DNA from: Sipunculus nudus
Lineage: Eukaryota > Annelida > Sipuncula > Golfingiida > Sipunculidae
DNA length: 64,000 bases
Assembly: GCA_026874595.1 (NCBI GenBank)
Contig: CM049309.1
Coordinates: forward strand, 39,449,079 to 39,513,078
Direction: 5' to 3'
Position 1 is the first letter of the stretch, and every line of letters starts with the position of its first letter. The notes below the pieces were generated by a model. It was not told the origin of the DNA and searched no databases. It saw only the letters and a list, made by a program, of their open reading frames with translations. The translations under genes and the position numbers were made by a program. This document shows, one piece after another, positions 50,704 through 62,230 of this stretch.

Positions 50704-52276
50704 TCACGTTGGAATGTCACTAAACAAATGTTCATAATTCCGCAGCAGGTTCTTGAGGTCTTGTTGTTGTTGTGCGGTAAGGTGTGACAGTTTGGCATCC
50801 AGGTTTTTAAGAACGTCTGAGTTTTTTAATGGTACTGTACCACACTGAATGTCTACATCACACTTACAATCAGTATCTACTTTAACTGGGTCAGGGTCAG
50901 TATTTACACATTTTACAGCAGTAACATTATGTACAACATCTGATATGCTATTTCTGTCATAATTTGGTTTCAACATGTTAACATGGCACAATTGTTTCTT
51001 CTTACGTCTATCTGGTGTCAACAGTATGTAATTTAAATCACTGACTTTCTTGTCCACATTGTAAGGACCAAAATACCTGGCTTGCAGAGGTCTGCCAGGG
51101 ATGGGAAGTAAGGCAAGGACCTTTTCACCAGGCTCAAATGTCCTACTTACAGCGTGCTTGTCATACTTTGTTTTCATTTTACTTTGTGCAGATTTTAGAT
51201 TTGACTTTGCAATCTCACAAGCATTGTATAGTTTATTGCGAAAGACTGAGACATACTGCAGCAAACTAAGAGAATCAGGATTTTCACATAAGAGTTTTTC
51301 TTTAAGCAGTCTCAATGGTCCGCGAACGGAGTGTCCAAACATTAGTTCAAAGGGACTGAAACCCGAGGACTCTTGAAAGGATTCTCTGACAGCAAAGAGC
51401 AATAGGTGGATTCCTTCATCCCAGTCTTTCTGTGTGTCATAGAAATAAGTCCTGATCATGTTTGTTAATGTCTCGTGAAAACGCTCGAGGGCGCCCTGAC
51501 TTTCAGGATGGTATGGCGAAGAGCTATACTGTTTTATACCTAGCTCAAGCATAACTTGTTGGAATAAGCCAGACATAAAATTAGACCCTTGGTCAGACTG
51601 GACGGATTTTGGCAATCCAAAAATTGTAAAAAAACTTGGTCAGAGCTTTGACAACACTTTTGGCATTAATTTTGCGCAATGATGAGCGCATAATTGTTAG
51701 TAAGTATTCATTTCCAGAATTTGTTTTGGGCAGTGGTCCAACACAATCAAAAATAATAATCCTACTATATGGTTCCTCGAAAGCAGGAATAGGCCTAAGT
51801 GGGGCCTTAGGAGGATTCTTATTGGGCTTGCCTACCATCTGGCATGTATGGCATGATTTACAATATTGTACAACATCTTTCCTGAGGTTAGGCCAGTAGA
51901 AGTGTGTACTAACTTTCTGATAAGTTTTATTTATACCCATATGGCCAGACAAAGGAGTCTCATGTGCCATGCTTAAATTTCATTGCGAAAGCTTTGGGCA
52001 TTACTATTTGATGTCTGATGGCCCACTCATCATCAGCGCATACATCAGGTGGTCGCCATTTACGTATAAGCACTCCATTTTTGACATAGAAACAAACTGG
52101 GTTCTGTGACAGTTCATCTTTAGAAACTGCCCAGGGAAACAAACGTGAAATATCAGGGTCCTCATGCTGTTCCGCGATATGTTGTGACCTTGAGAATGCT
52201 GCATCCTGTACGGGCGAGTCGTAAGACGAATCACTACTGACACCCAGAGTGTTATTATCTGGACCATTATCCTCAT
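50704..52276 (-). pseudogene. Integrase of the Gmr1-like element (broken)
   Basis: The order on the minus strand is an H2C2 zinc-binding region (HETPLSGHMGINKTY ... CKSCHTC), then the first core Asp (FDCVGPLP), a frameshift with lost codons near 51600-51620, the second core Asp (SDQGSNF), the Glu (PESQGALERFHETL) and a C-terminal GPY-type motif (ARYFGPYNV). No chromodomain is apparent. The frame passes directly toward reverse transcriptase across one TGA at 50704-50706, showing that integrase is encoded upstream of RT. The protein would insert element cDNA; this copy lacks a continuous frame. Confidence 0.88.
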
Positions 52277-52281
52277 GTGTG

Positions 52282-55200
52282 TTTTTAGCGAACCTGTGAG
52301 CTTATGCGATGATGCAGCGTCGTCCGTCGTCCGTCGTGCGTCGTCTGTACGTTAACCATAGCTATCTCAAAAACGGCTGGAGCTAGCATCACCAAATTTT
52401 TTTTGCAAATAATCAGTCATTCAAAAACTATATCGGATTTTGTTTATTATTTTATCTAACTGCATTTTCTTAGATTTTATAGGGAAAAAGCTTAAAAAGC
52501 TTTGAAAATCTTCTTCTCCGAATCTCTCCAGCCAAATTGTCCAATATTTCACAGAAATGATCCCTGGAAGAATCTTTCTCGAGTTTGTTCGAATGGATCC
52601 AGTTCGGAGATTTTTGGCCGAGTCACAGGAGGTTGAACTTTGTTAACTTTGCAAAAAAGCATATTAAAATTTAAATCTCAGAAATGGCTGGAGCTGTCAT
52701 CACCAAATTTTATGCCAATGTTGGTCACATAGGTCATGTCTGAAATTGAGGTATTGGTGGCGCCACCTGCATCGGCCTTTTTTGTACGGGGTCATCAGTG
52801 CCTGTATCACACTGAGGGCTACAAAAAACTTCTTCTCTGAAAGCATATGGCCAAAATGTTCAATATCGCACAAAAATGATCCTAGGGTAGTGCTTTCTGA
52901 AGTTCGTTCAAATGGTCTCTTTTCAATGACTTTTGGCTAAGTTATGGGAAGCTGATTTTAGTCATATGCCATAACAGCCCATTTTAGCTCAGTGGCTACA
53001 AAGATCTTTTTCTCAAAAATCACTGGGCCAAATTCTTAAATATCACACATGAATTATCCTCAGATGTTGATAATTCGAGTTTGATCAAATGGTCTTGGTT
53101 CAGTGCTTTGTTAAATATTTTACAAGAATAATCCCTACAATAATTCTTATAATAATTGTCATTAATGGTTCCACATGAATGATTTTTGGCTGAATAATGG
53201 AGATTGAAATGAGTCATTTTACCATATATGTCAGCTGTGTTATGCTGTTACATCTAGCCTGGCACCAGTTTATCAGCATCTATTACATCATGCTACTAGA
53301 CATTTAGATTTCAGGTTATCTTTGGTTAATATTGACAAGAAAGTTTTATTAAAAGCTGTGGCTATATAAAGACAACTGTACGTGGATTATAAATTATTGG
53401 TATCCCTACTCAACTTAATTCAAGAATTTGCCATCAATGAGATATATCTGTATTTTAATTTTGCATTCAGTAACCATCCGTAATAATTTTACATATATTC
53501 CTGATTTCTTTTTTTATAAAAAGTCAGCTGAAAAGCATTTTGTATTGGAAAAATAAATTTCAAAGTTATTTCAAGTAGGGACCACTTTTGTGTACAGATG
53601 GCAGCACTTGATTTACCATTGGCAGATTGCCAGTGGTTTGATGTTGGCCATTAGCCAAGATAATGTCAGCTCTTTAAATAGTTTTGGCACAGTGCCAGGG
53701 TTGGGAGAAGTGCAGCCAGGTATAGGTCTAGAGTTCACTCAGTGCAGTAGCTGCATTTTATTTATAGCTTTGGCAGACTGCTCACTGCATCATATTTGGC
53801 ACCAAAGTTCAGCCTGAATCTATTTATAGCTTTGGCAGACTGCCAACTGTGTCAGATTATGCAACAGGTCAAGAGTTCACTCAACTGAGCCAGGTACAGG
53901 TCAAAAGTTCACTCAGTCTAGCCAGGTGCAGGTCAAGAGTTCACTCAGTGCAGTAGCTTGAGGCAGAAATTTGTCACAGGTCACTCGGGGCAACTGCCTT
54001 ACTCACATAAGCCTTGTCAGCCCAGTGCATCAAACTCTGGGGAAGTTTGCTGTATTGGACTGATATTTTGACCTGTCTATGGGTCTTTGATGGTATTCTC
54101 ATTTTCAAGACAGGTGGGGCCACCTACATTGACTTTTGCAGTGTATGCGCCTGCTTATTTCTACAGAGGAATTTGATACATCAGCCTAAAATTGGGCATG
54201 TTTATACACATTGGGTAGCTTTATAGTGTACAAGCCTGGTGGCGCCACCTACAATAATTTTTGCACAGTGTATGTCCCTGCTTATTTCACAGGAGGGTTT
54301 GACATATCAGTCTGACATTGAGCATATTTATATATCTCTTCGTTGTATATCAGACTGGTGGTGCCAGCTACAATCATTGTATCTGCCAAAACAGAGTTCT
54401 GCGGATACTATGTTTTCAGTCGGACGCCGACGCTGCCGCCATCGCCGCATAGGTTTCCGGAGAACTCCATAACCACTGGGCAGAATTTTTTAAAATTCGG
54501 AATTATGATCGGTCACATGTGAACTGCTGCGACCTCATTTTTGGTTGACCTCTGACCTTTCCTAGCTGCCCAGCATCCATTTGTGCGTCTGTTCCCACAC
54601 ATAAACCCACATATCTGGGGAACTGTTTGACCGATCAGGCTAACAATTTTGCACAAATGTAACCCTTGGAAAGCTTTAAACCATACACTAAAAATGGTGG
54701 CGCCACCTGCAACCATTTTTGCACAGCGTCCATCTGTTCATCTGCCTTGGGATAAAATCACTCATATCTCAGCAGTGGTTTGACTTTCCAACTAAAATTT
54801 TGCAGGTTTATCCATCCTGGACAGCTATCTCGATTTTATGACAGGTGGCGCCACCTACATTCACGTTTACTTTGCAGACATCCAAGCTCATATCTCGGGA
54901 ACCGTTTGACCGATTTGGCCAAAATTTTGCATGTGTATAGATCTCACATAGCTTCTTTCTCATAGGCAAACCTGGTGGCGCCACCTGCAACCATTTATGC
55001 ACAGCGTCCATCTGTTCATCTGCTTTGGGATAAAATCATTCATATCTCTGCAGTGGTTTGACTTTTCCACCTGAAATTTTGCAGGTTTATACATCCTAGA
55101 CAGCCCTCTCAATTTTATGACAGGTGGCGCCACCTACATTCACGTTTACTCTGCAGACATCCAAGCTCATATCTCGGGAACCGTTTGACCGATCAGGCTA

Positions 55201-56014
55201 AAAAAAATGCACACATGTAGCCCTTTGATAGCTTTATAACATACACTAAAAATGGTGGCGCCACCTGCAACCACTTATGCACAGCGTCCATCTGTTCATC
55301 TGCTTTAGGATAAAATTACATATATCTCGGCAGTGGTTTGACTTATCTGCCTGAAATTATGCAGGTTTATACATCTTGGACAGCTCTTTCGATTTTATGA
55401 CAGGTGGCACTGCCTACATTCACGTTTACTCTGCAGACATCCAAGCTCATATCTCGGGAACCGTTTGACAGATTAGGCCAAAATTTTGCATGTGTATAGA
55501 TCTCACATAGCTTCTTCATCATAGGCAAAACTGGTGGCGCCACCTGCAACCACTAATGCACAGCGTCCATCTGTTCATCTGCTTTAGGATAAAATCACTC
55601 ATATATCAGCAGTGGTCTGACTTATCCACCTGAAATTTTGCAGGTTTATACATCCTGGACAATTTTCTTGATTTTATGACAGGTGGCACCACCTACATTC
55701 ACGTTTACGCTGAAGACATCCATGCTAATATGCAACACACCTCACTTTATTCCCCTTGCCACTTAATCCATGCCTCACTTCACCCATCCCACTCTGATTT
55801 CTGCGGATACACATAGTCGCTTGTCGAATACCCATATTCTAGTTTTAAAATGTTTAATCTGAATCTTGCAGGTCCGAAACGTCCATTTTGCTGAAATCAT
55901 AATGACTAAGGTAGATATGCAGGACTTAAGAGGATCAATATTAAATTTTAAAAATAAACCTCCATTCATACTCCCAAACTTTGCACAGGTTCGCATTAGG
56001 CATGTAGGCCTTGT
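52282..56014 (+). mobile_element. Repeat family A copy nested inside the LTR retrotransposon
   Basis: It begins TTTTTAGCGAACCTGTGAGCTTATGCGATG followed by GTCCGTCGTCCGTCG repeats, and ends GCACAGGTTCGCATTAGG...GGCCTTGT, so the outermost AGCGAACCTGTG reappears inverted. The same ends bound the copy at 35155-39998. It interrupts the retrotransposon pol frame between protease and integrase. Inside are about 80-bp tandem units (GCAGACTGCCAACTG...GTTCACTCAGTGCAG, 53600-53960) and a Helitron-like element (54382-55842). No protein-coding gene is recognisable. Confidence 0.75.
54382..55842 (+). mobile_element. Helitron-like satellite element C2
   Basis: Same family as C1: starts A|TCTGCCAAAACAGAG and ends CATATTCTAG|T, with a degenerate stem upstream of the end. 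It contains about four tandem units of about 280-290 bp with paired GGTGGCGCCACCT palindromes. Nested in family A. Confidence 0.7.
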
Positions 56015-56039
56015 CTTGGCCATAGATCTAGTTACAGCA

Positions 56040-56377
56040 CATGAAGGATACAAACCAGGAATTTACTGACTTTCCGGATCAGTGTCCTGATCAAGTGACG
56101 GCTTTTCTGTCAGTATTGGTACAGGCTGTACTTTGTCCCCTGCAACATCATTGCCTAGTAGCAACTGAATTCCCTTAAAGGGTAAAGTAGTTCTTATGCC
56201 CACAGTAATATTCCAAGAAATCAAATCTGACTTTAAATGGATACTGTGAAGCGGAACTGAAGTGTGCCTGTCTGAAAACACACCATTAACAAGTGCATGT
56301 GCACCAGTAAAGGACCTATTAGAAAATGGCAAAGTGTTTGCTAACATGAGAGTCAGGCCTGAACCAGTGTCTCTCAA
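56040..56377 (-). pseudogene. Aspartic protease of the Gmr1-like element
   Basis: The active-site triad context LRDTGSG is followed about 75 residues later by the second conserved motif LLLGNDVAGDKV, the two hallmarks of retropepsins. A TGA stop lies in frame two codons before the DTG-containing segment, and another stop follows soon after. The sequence then runs to a VTRSMAK-like segment where the nested repeat interrupts the pol frame (about 56014). In an intact element it would cleave the gag-pol polyprotein. Confidence 0.8.
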
Positions 56378-56379
56378 AA

Positions 56380-56910
56380 TTCAAATAGGGGTAGAATCTG
56401 GAAAATCACATGAAAGTGATACAAAATGTATGAATGGCTTAAATAACTCCATTTCAGAGTCAGGAGAGGAATCTACTACCTCAGCTTCATCAAACAAAGA
56501 ACTGACATTGACAGTGTCAGTCATCAACTCTTTCTCAGAGTCATTTAAGGAATCTCCATCCTTTTTATCATCAAACTCCTCATGGGAGTCAACAGAGGAA
56601 TTTTCCTCAGCAGAAACAAACTTCTGTTTGTCATAAGAGGACCTGGCCTCATTTGAAATACTCTCGCAAGAGTCATAAAAGGACTTAGCCTTATTTAAAG
56701 GATACTCCTCGCAGGAGTCTTGAAAGACCTAGCCTTATTTAATTCCTCGCAGGAATCAACTGAGGTTTTTATCCAGCAAGCTACGGATTCTTCTTTGGAT
56801 TTAAAAGGCACGTGGGCCTCCGTAGCATCAAACTCTTTATTAGAGTAAATAAAGGAGTTGTAACCCTTATTTACATGAAAAGAGTCTGGCTCTTTTACTA
56901 TGCTGTGCAT
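56380..56910 (-). pseudogene. gag-protease linker of the Gmr1-like element
   Basis: Ser/Glu-rich reading frames on the minus strand lie between the capsid region and the protease. No zinc knuckle can be recognised. Repeated Ser-Asn-Lys-Glu/Glu-Glu-Ser-like segments suggest internal short duplications. Treated as a decayed linker. Confidence 0.45.
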
Positions 56911-57020
56911 ATATTTTGAAACAAAACCAAAAGGTTTACTATTTGGTTTATTCGAAAGTTTCCAGCAGTCAGATATTAGATGACCTGGACTTTGTTGGAC
57001 TTAGACACAGTGGACGTGGA

Positions 57021-58086
57021 CTAAGGTGTAGCAATGGACTTTGCTGAACTATCAGGACTACTAGTACTGGGTGACTGCGCTTTAAACCTCTTTTGACCAT
57101 ACTTATTTACATTCTTGTTTGTGAATGACTGGTTTGATTTGCTATTAAAGGACATTTTGTGTGTTAATGAATAATCATCAGCTAATTGAGCAGCAATGTC
57201 AAGTGTTTCAGGACTATTCTCATCGAGAAAAGTTTTAACATCTGCGTTAATGCAGCGCTTAAATTCTTCAAGCAAAATCAACTGGCACAAATTGTCATAA
57301 TCTTTCATTACATTTTTAGAACTACACCAGCGATCAAACAACTGTTCTTTTGTCCTAGCAAATTCGACGTAGGTCTGTTCTTTGCGCTTTTCCCAATTTC
57401 GGAATTTCTGGCGGTAAGCCTCTGGAACTAATTCATAACCTTTAAGGATTAACCGTTTTACCAGGTCATAGTCAGCAGCAGCTTCTACTGAAAGTTCTAT
57501 ATATATTTCTCTGGCCTTGCCAGTCAATACACTTTGTAACAGCATAGTCCAATTTTCCTAAGGCCATTTTAAACTTTCAGCTACCTTCTCAAAGAGTAAG
57601 AAATATTTACCAACCTCTTTTTTGAAAAGGCGGGACAAGTCTAATGTGTTTTGGTAACATGAAAACTGTGAGTTGGGGCAGCACGTAGACTATGTTCAAG
57701 TTTAAGTCTTTCTAACTTCAGTCGTTTTAACTCAATTTCTTTTTCTTTTTCTAGTCAGTCTCTTTCTATTTCTTTTTCTAGTCTTTCTCTTTCTAACCGT
57801 TCTTCCCTCTCTTTTAATGCTAGCTCATGTTGCATTTCCAACTGTTTAAATTCTAATTGTATAGCAAGGCTGTCATTTTTTTGATGATTCAACTTCCATC
57901 TCTTCAATTAAACCTTTGCTAATTAGATCTTGCATGATTTTAGCAATGATATCAGGCTTTCTCAAAGCTTTTTTTCACACTTAGCCCTAAGTGTTGTCCC
58001 AAACGCAACAACTGTTCTTTTGATAACTGTTCAAGATGATCAGGGTCGGGATCGTCAACAAATGTCTCAGGTTTGAAATCTGCCAT
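57021..58086 (-). pseudogene. gag: gag of the Gmr1-like element (broken)
   Basis: The likely start is the ATG at 58086-58084, opening MADFKPETFVDD. A frameshift follows within about 40 codons at a run of seven A. Next comes a highly charged Glu/Lys/Arg/Leu stretch (about 57690-57900) predicted to form a coiled coil and containing a stop. The conserved part (57545-57021) reads MLLQSVLTGKAREIY and later VPEAYRQKFRNW, a SCAN-like capsid dimerisation region typical of metazoan Ty3/gypsy gag. A TAG stop replaces one codon just before that MLLQ. The protein would form the particle that packages element RNA. It cannot be made whole from this copy. Confidence 0.8.
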
Positions 58087-58228
58087 GTTAAGATGTCAAA
58101 ACAATAACAAAAAACCATTGAGATAAATCCTGTAAACAATGTACTATAAACAATATGTAATTTTGTAAACAATGTATGATAAAACAATGTCCAGGTCCAG
58201 GCCTAATAAATTCTCAAAACTATTAGGC

Positions 58229-58246
58229 ATCCCAGACGAGCCCCCA
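58229..58246 (-). other. Primer-binding site, tRNA-Pro-like
   Basis: On the minus strand, six bases inside the 5' LTR, the sequence TGGGGGCTCGTCTGGGAT is 17/18 identical to the tRNA-Pro primer-binding site known from murine leukaemia virus. Its position next to the LTR end supports this reading. Confidence 0.8.
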
Positions 58247-58252
58247 ACTTTA

Positions 58253-59041
58253 TGTTACGGAACCTAATATATACTGATCACGTATGCGTGATTCACAAAT
58301 TCTGTAATGGAGATAAAAAAACAGATTCTGTAACACTAGACAGCGTGAAATGTCTAGGGGAATGAACAAAGAAGTCAGTGGGTTTTTGTTAACAAATAAC
58401 CATAATTTATTCTTAAAACAACCCTAACATTACAATACACTAAATCAATACAATTATACAGTAAAACAGCGGTATAACAACAAATCCATACAATCACACA
58501 GTAAAATACACAAAGTGCACAGTACCTGGATACCTCCACCGTCACAACGATAAGTTCTTTAAATGTATACTCTCGGAAAATGACAGTCAAGTGTAAAGCT
58601 CTTGTAACAATCCAGAAAGTAAACTGAAGTCCAAAAGAAAATCTATAATTGCCGCACTCGACGGATAAGGTCCAAGAAACTGACACACGTTTCTGCGTCC
58701 GCCAAAAATCTTCTCTGCTGCTCTCTCCCGGCTCTAAACCACAGCCCCTTTATATACTCTTCACCCCAAGCCGAGAATTTTCCACTTCTCGAACAGTCTA
58801 AAAGATCTTACACAACACAGTAAACACGCGTTACAGGAATCATCTAGAAGAACATCGCTGTGTGTGCCCCTACATACCAGGGTCCACACGTGACTCACGA
58901 CCAGGCGATAAAGCCCAAGCCTAACATGACAACGAGAGTTCAACGAGTACGGATTAAACTGCAAATGTAACAAACGGCCCGGTGAGGGTGTCATAACACG
59001 AGTTACGCCCGTGTCACACAATAAAAAGAGCCCCTGTCACA
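58253..59041 (-). repeat. 5' LTR of the Gmr1-like element (789 bp)
   Basis: On the minus strand it starts TGTGACAGGGG and ends CCGTAACA. It contains a TATA-like box (TATATAAA at 58749-58756) and AATAAA (58406-58411), both shared with the other LTR. It has about 135 bp near its outer end and a short duplicated AC-rich piece that the partner LTR lacks; otherwise the two differ by only a few percent by eye. Confidence 0.9.
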
Positions 59042-59214
59042 CTATTCAACCTAAAATATAATGGCATGATGTTATAGATGCTGAATAACTGGTGCCAGGC
59101 TAGATGTGACTGATTCACATAGCTAACATATATGGTAAAAGGACTTAATTCAATCTCCATAATTAAGCCAAAAATTCAATAATGTGGAACCATTAAAGAC
59201 ACTTATTATCAGAA

Positions 59215-60943
59215 CTAGAATACGGGTAGTCGACAAGCAACTACGTGTATCCGCCAAAATCAGAGTAGGACGGGTTAAGTGAGGCATGGATTGAGTGGCA
59301 AGGGGAAATAGAGTTACATGTGTTACATATTAGAATGGATGTCTGCCACGTAAACATGATTGTAGGTGGCGCCACCTGTTATATGAACGAGAAACTATCC
59401 AAGATGTATACACATGCAAATTTTCAGGTGGAAAAGTCAAATTACTGCAGAGATATGAGTGATTTTATCCCACAGCAGGCAAACAGATGGACGTTGTGCA
59501 AAAATAGCTGCAGGTGGCGCCACCATTTTTGTGTATGTTATAAAGCTATCCAAGGGCTACATTTGTGTAAAATTATTTTCCTGATTGGTCAAACGAGTCC
59601 AGAGATATAGCACTAATGTCTGTAGCGTGAACGTGAATGAAGCTGGCGCCACCTGTCATAAAATCAAGAAAGCTATCCAGGATGTATACGCATGCCGAAT
59701 TACAGGTAATTTGGTCAAACCACTGCAGAGATATGAGTGATTTTAACCCAAGGCAGACAAACAGATGGACGTGCAAAAATAGCTGCAGGTGGCGCTACCA
59801 TTTTTGTGTATGTTATAAAGCTATCCAAGGGCTACATTTGTGTAAAATTATTTCCCTGATTGGTCAAACGAGTCCGGAGATATAGCACTAATGTCTGCAG
59901 CGTGAACGTGAATGAAGCTGGCGCCACCTGTCATAAAATCAAGATAGCTATCCAGGATGTATACGCATGCCGAATTACAGGTAATTTGGTCAAACCACTT
60001 CAGAGATATGAGTGATTTTAACCCAAGGCAGACAAACAGATGGACGCTGTGCAAAAGTGGCTGCAGGTGGCGCCACCATGTTACTGTATGTTATAAAGCT
60101 ATCCAAGGGTTACATTTGTGTAAAAAAATTTTCCTGATTGGTCAAGCGAGTCCGGAGATATAGCACTAATGTCTGCAGAGTGAACGTGAATGAAGCTGGC
60201 GCCACCTGTCATAAAATCAAGAAAGCTATGCGGGATGTATAAGCATGCCGAATTTCAGGTAATTTGGTCAAACCACTGCAGAGATATGAGTGATTTTAAC
60301 CCAAGGCAGACAAACAGATGGACGCGGTGCAAAAATGGCTGCAGGTGGCGCCACCATTTTAGTGTACGTTATAAAGCTATCCAAGGGCTACATTTGTTTA
60401 TTTTTTTTCTGATTGGTCAAACGTTTCCTGAGGTATGAGCTTGGATGTTTGCAGCGTGAACGTGAATGTAGGTGGCGCCACCTGTCATAAAATCAAGAAA
60501 GCTATCTAGGATGTATACGTATGCCGAATTTCAGGTGAATTAGTCAAACCACTGCAGAGGTATGAGTGATTTTAACCCAAGGCAGATGAACAGATGGACA
60601 CTATGGAAAAATGGTTGCAGGTGGCGCCACCATTTTTTGTGTATGTTATAAAGCTATCCAAGGGCTACATTTGTACAAATTTTTTTTCCTGATCGGTCAA
60701 ACGGTTCCTGATATATGTGGGTTTATGTGTGGAAACAGTCGCACAAACAGACGCTGGGCAGAGAGGAAAGGTCAGAGGTCAAGGCCAATTGGTTAGGCAC
60801 CAGTTCACATGTGACCCTATAATTGGTGCAAGTTTCGGAAAAATCCGTCCAGTAGTCTCAGAGGAGTTCTCCGGAAACGAACGCGGCGGCGGCGGCGGAA
60901 CCCGGTCAAAAATATAGCATCCGCAAAACTTCGTTTTGGCGGA
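59215..60943 (-). mobile_element. Helitron-like satellite element C3
   Basis: Reverse-oriented copy: minus strand starts A|TCCGCCAAAACGAAG and ends GTAGTTGCTTGTCGACTAC (a GTAGT/ACTAC stem), CCGTATT, CTAG|T. It is the most complete 3' end of the family. It has about five tandem units of about 280 bp with GGCGCC palindromes. Short ORFs of 60-90 codons recur once per unit and are repeat artefacts. Confidence 0.7.
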
Positions 60944-61059
60944 TACAAAAGATTGCAGCGCAAAAAGAGATATATGTCTCCCCCCCCCCCCCCCCCCCCA
61001 TGGGCAATCCAAAAACATTAGAGGCAAAATATACACTATCTCAAAACAATTATTCTAGA

Positions 61060-61380
61060 TTTCAGCAGATTTGACCTTCAAGATCCTGGTCAAGGTCATC
61101 GGGTTTCGAACATGTCCGAGAAATTGGTAGGAACAATTGGTGTACGAAATTAGAGGACAAACGTTAAATACTTCAAAAGTTATAAGCCCCACAAGAATTT
61201 CACATTTCGGCAGATCTGACCTTGAAGATAAAGGTCAAGGTCACCGTGTTTAAACTCCTCCGAGATTTTGGAGGTAAATATGCAGTCCTTCAAAAATTAT
61301 CGCATTCACAAGAAAATAACTATAATTCGGCCGATTTAACCTTGAAGATCGTGGTCAAAGTCACAGTGGTTTCGAACTCG
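61060..61380 (+). repeat. Tandem units with CCTTGAAGAT...GGTCAAGGTCA core
   Basis: Three imperfect units at about 61072, 61211 and 61342, spaced about 130-140 bp, carry GACCTTGAAGAT followed by GGTCAAGGTCA or a close variant. Bounded by poly-C (60978-60999) and poly-G (61381-61397) runs. Confidence 0.6.
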
Positions 61381-62230
61381 GGGGGGGGGGGGGGGGGAGA
61401 GACATTATAACGGGGTAATATATAAGCATAAGAGGAATCTGAGATTATATACGGGGACAGAATATTTCTTAAAGGTTATTTCAAAGTTGAATTAGCCAGT
61501 CATTTGAATGCCCTCCAAAAGCCGGAGCTAACCGACGACTGATATGAAAAACAAAACTTAAATATCCCTGGCACTAGTGAAAAGGATCTGCCTAACAATC
61601 GGCTGTGATGTACATGGGTCTTCTTTAAATATGAACAACTCTTTCCGAGAAAATCCAGGATACAATTTTATTTGTATAAAATACAGCACACAATGCATAA
61701 GCAGGGCATTTTTCACAATCACATTAAGTAACTTAATTATTTGGAGAACGTATTTACAAATATCCATAAACAGGTGTCAGTGTTCATATAAAAGAATTCA
61801 GTCACCAAGTATAACAAATAAATAAATAGCAAAAGGCAAGATGCATGATATTTACATATAAACAACAAAATGCTCATACCGAGTGAAAATAAAGTCACCG
61901 TTTTCAACGATTTGTTGAAATTACAAATTCCAAAGAAATAATTGCCACTGAGCGCTCAATTTAAAATGTATCAAGTGAATTTGCATTGTTACTCCCATTG
62001 CGACATGTTCAGTTATAGTGACTCAAGCATAACTCCACGGAATACGTTGATATCACTTCCAAATACAGATAAAGCCCAAAACAGACTAACGAGCGCGTTA
62101 GTCTGTTAGGTCATTGATAAATAGAGTGGAGCGACTTTTTTTCGGATGTGACGCTTGACGCCTGACGCGCGCGTGACGCGTTAGTGTGTTTTGTGCTTAA
62201 TAGTACAGTGTTTACAAGATTTTCTAGTAC

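Larger units (their letters stand above)
48687..59041 (-). mobile_element. Ty3/gypsy-type LTR retrotransposon with Gmr1-like gene order (IN before RT), degenerate
   Basis: Two LTRs (48687-49284 and 58253-59041), each beginning TG and ending CA, enclose internal sequence read on the minus strand. A CTAT duplication flanks the whole element (48683-48686 and 59042-59045). Minus-strand order is LTR, primer-binding site, gag, protease, integrase, reverse transcriptase, RNase H, polypurine tract, LTR. Integrase upstream of RT in a Ty3/gypsy-like element is the arrangement described for Gmr1-type elements. The body carries stop codons and frameshifts and is interrupted by a nested repeat at about 52282-56014, so it is not autonomous. 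Confidence 0.9.
47900..59214 (-). mobile_element. Outer family A copy (reverse), split by the LTR retrotransposon
   Basis: The left end (ACAAGGCCTACAGGCCTAATGCGAACC) is the reverse complement of the 3' end at 39966-39998, and 47900-48686 mirrors 39000-39998. After the LTR element, 59042-59214 mirrors 53140-53320 of the nested copy. The 5' terminus (AGCGAACCTG) is not found on the right; similarity stops where a Helitron-like unit begins at 59215. Confidence 0.7.

Noticed and set aside
59320-60438. Series of 60-96 codon ORFs repeating ...KAIQGLHLCK...LIGQ...
   Set aside because: They repeat once per about 280-bp satellite unit in element C3, so they reflect the tandem repeat and not protein genes.
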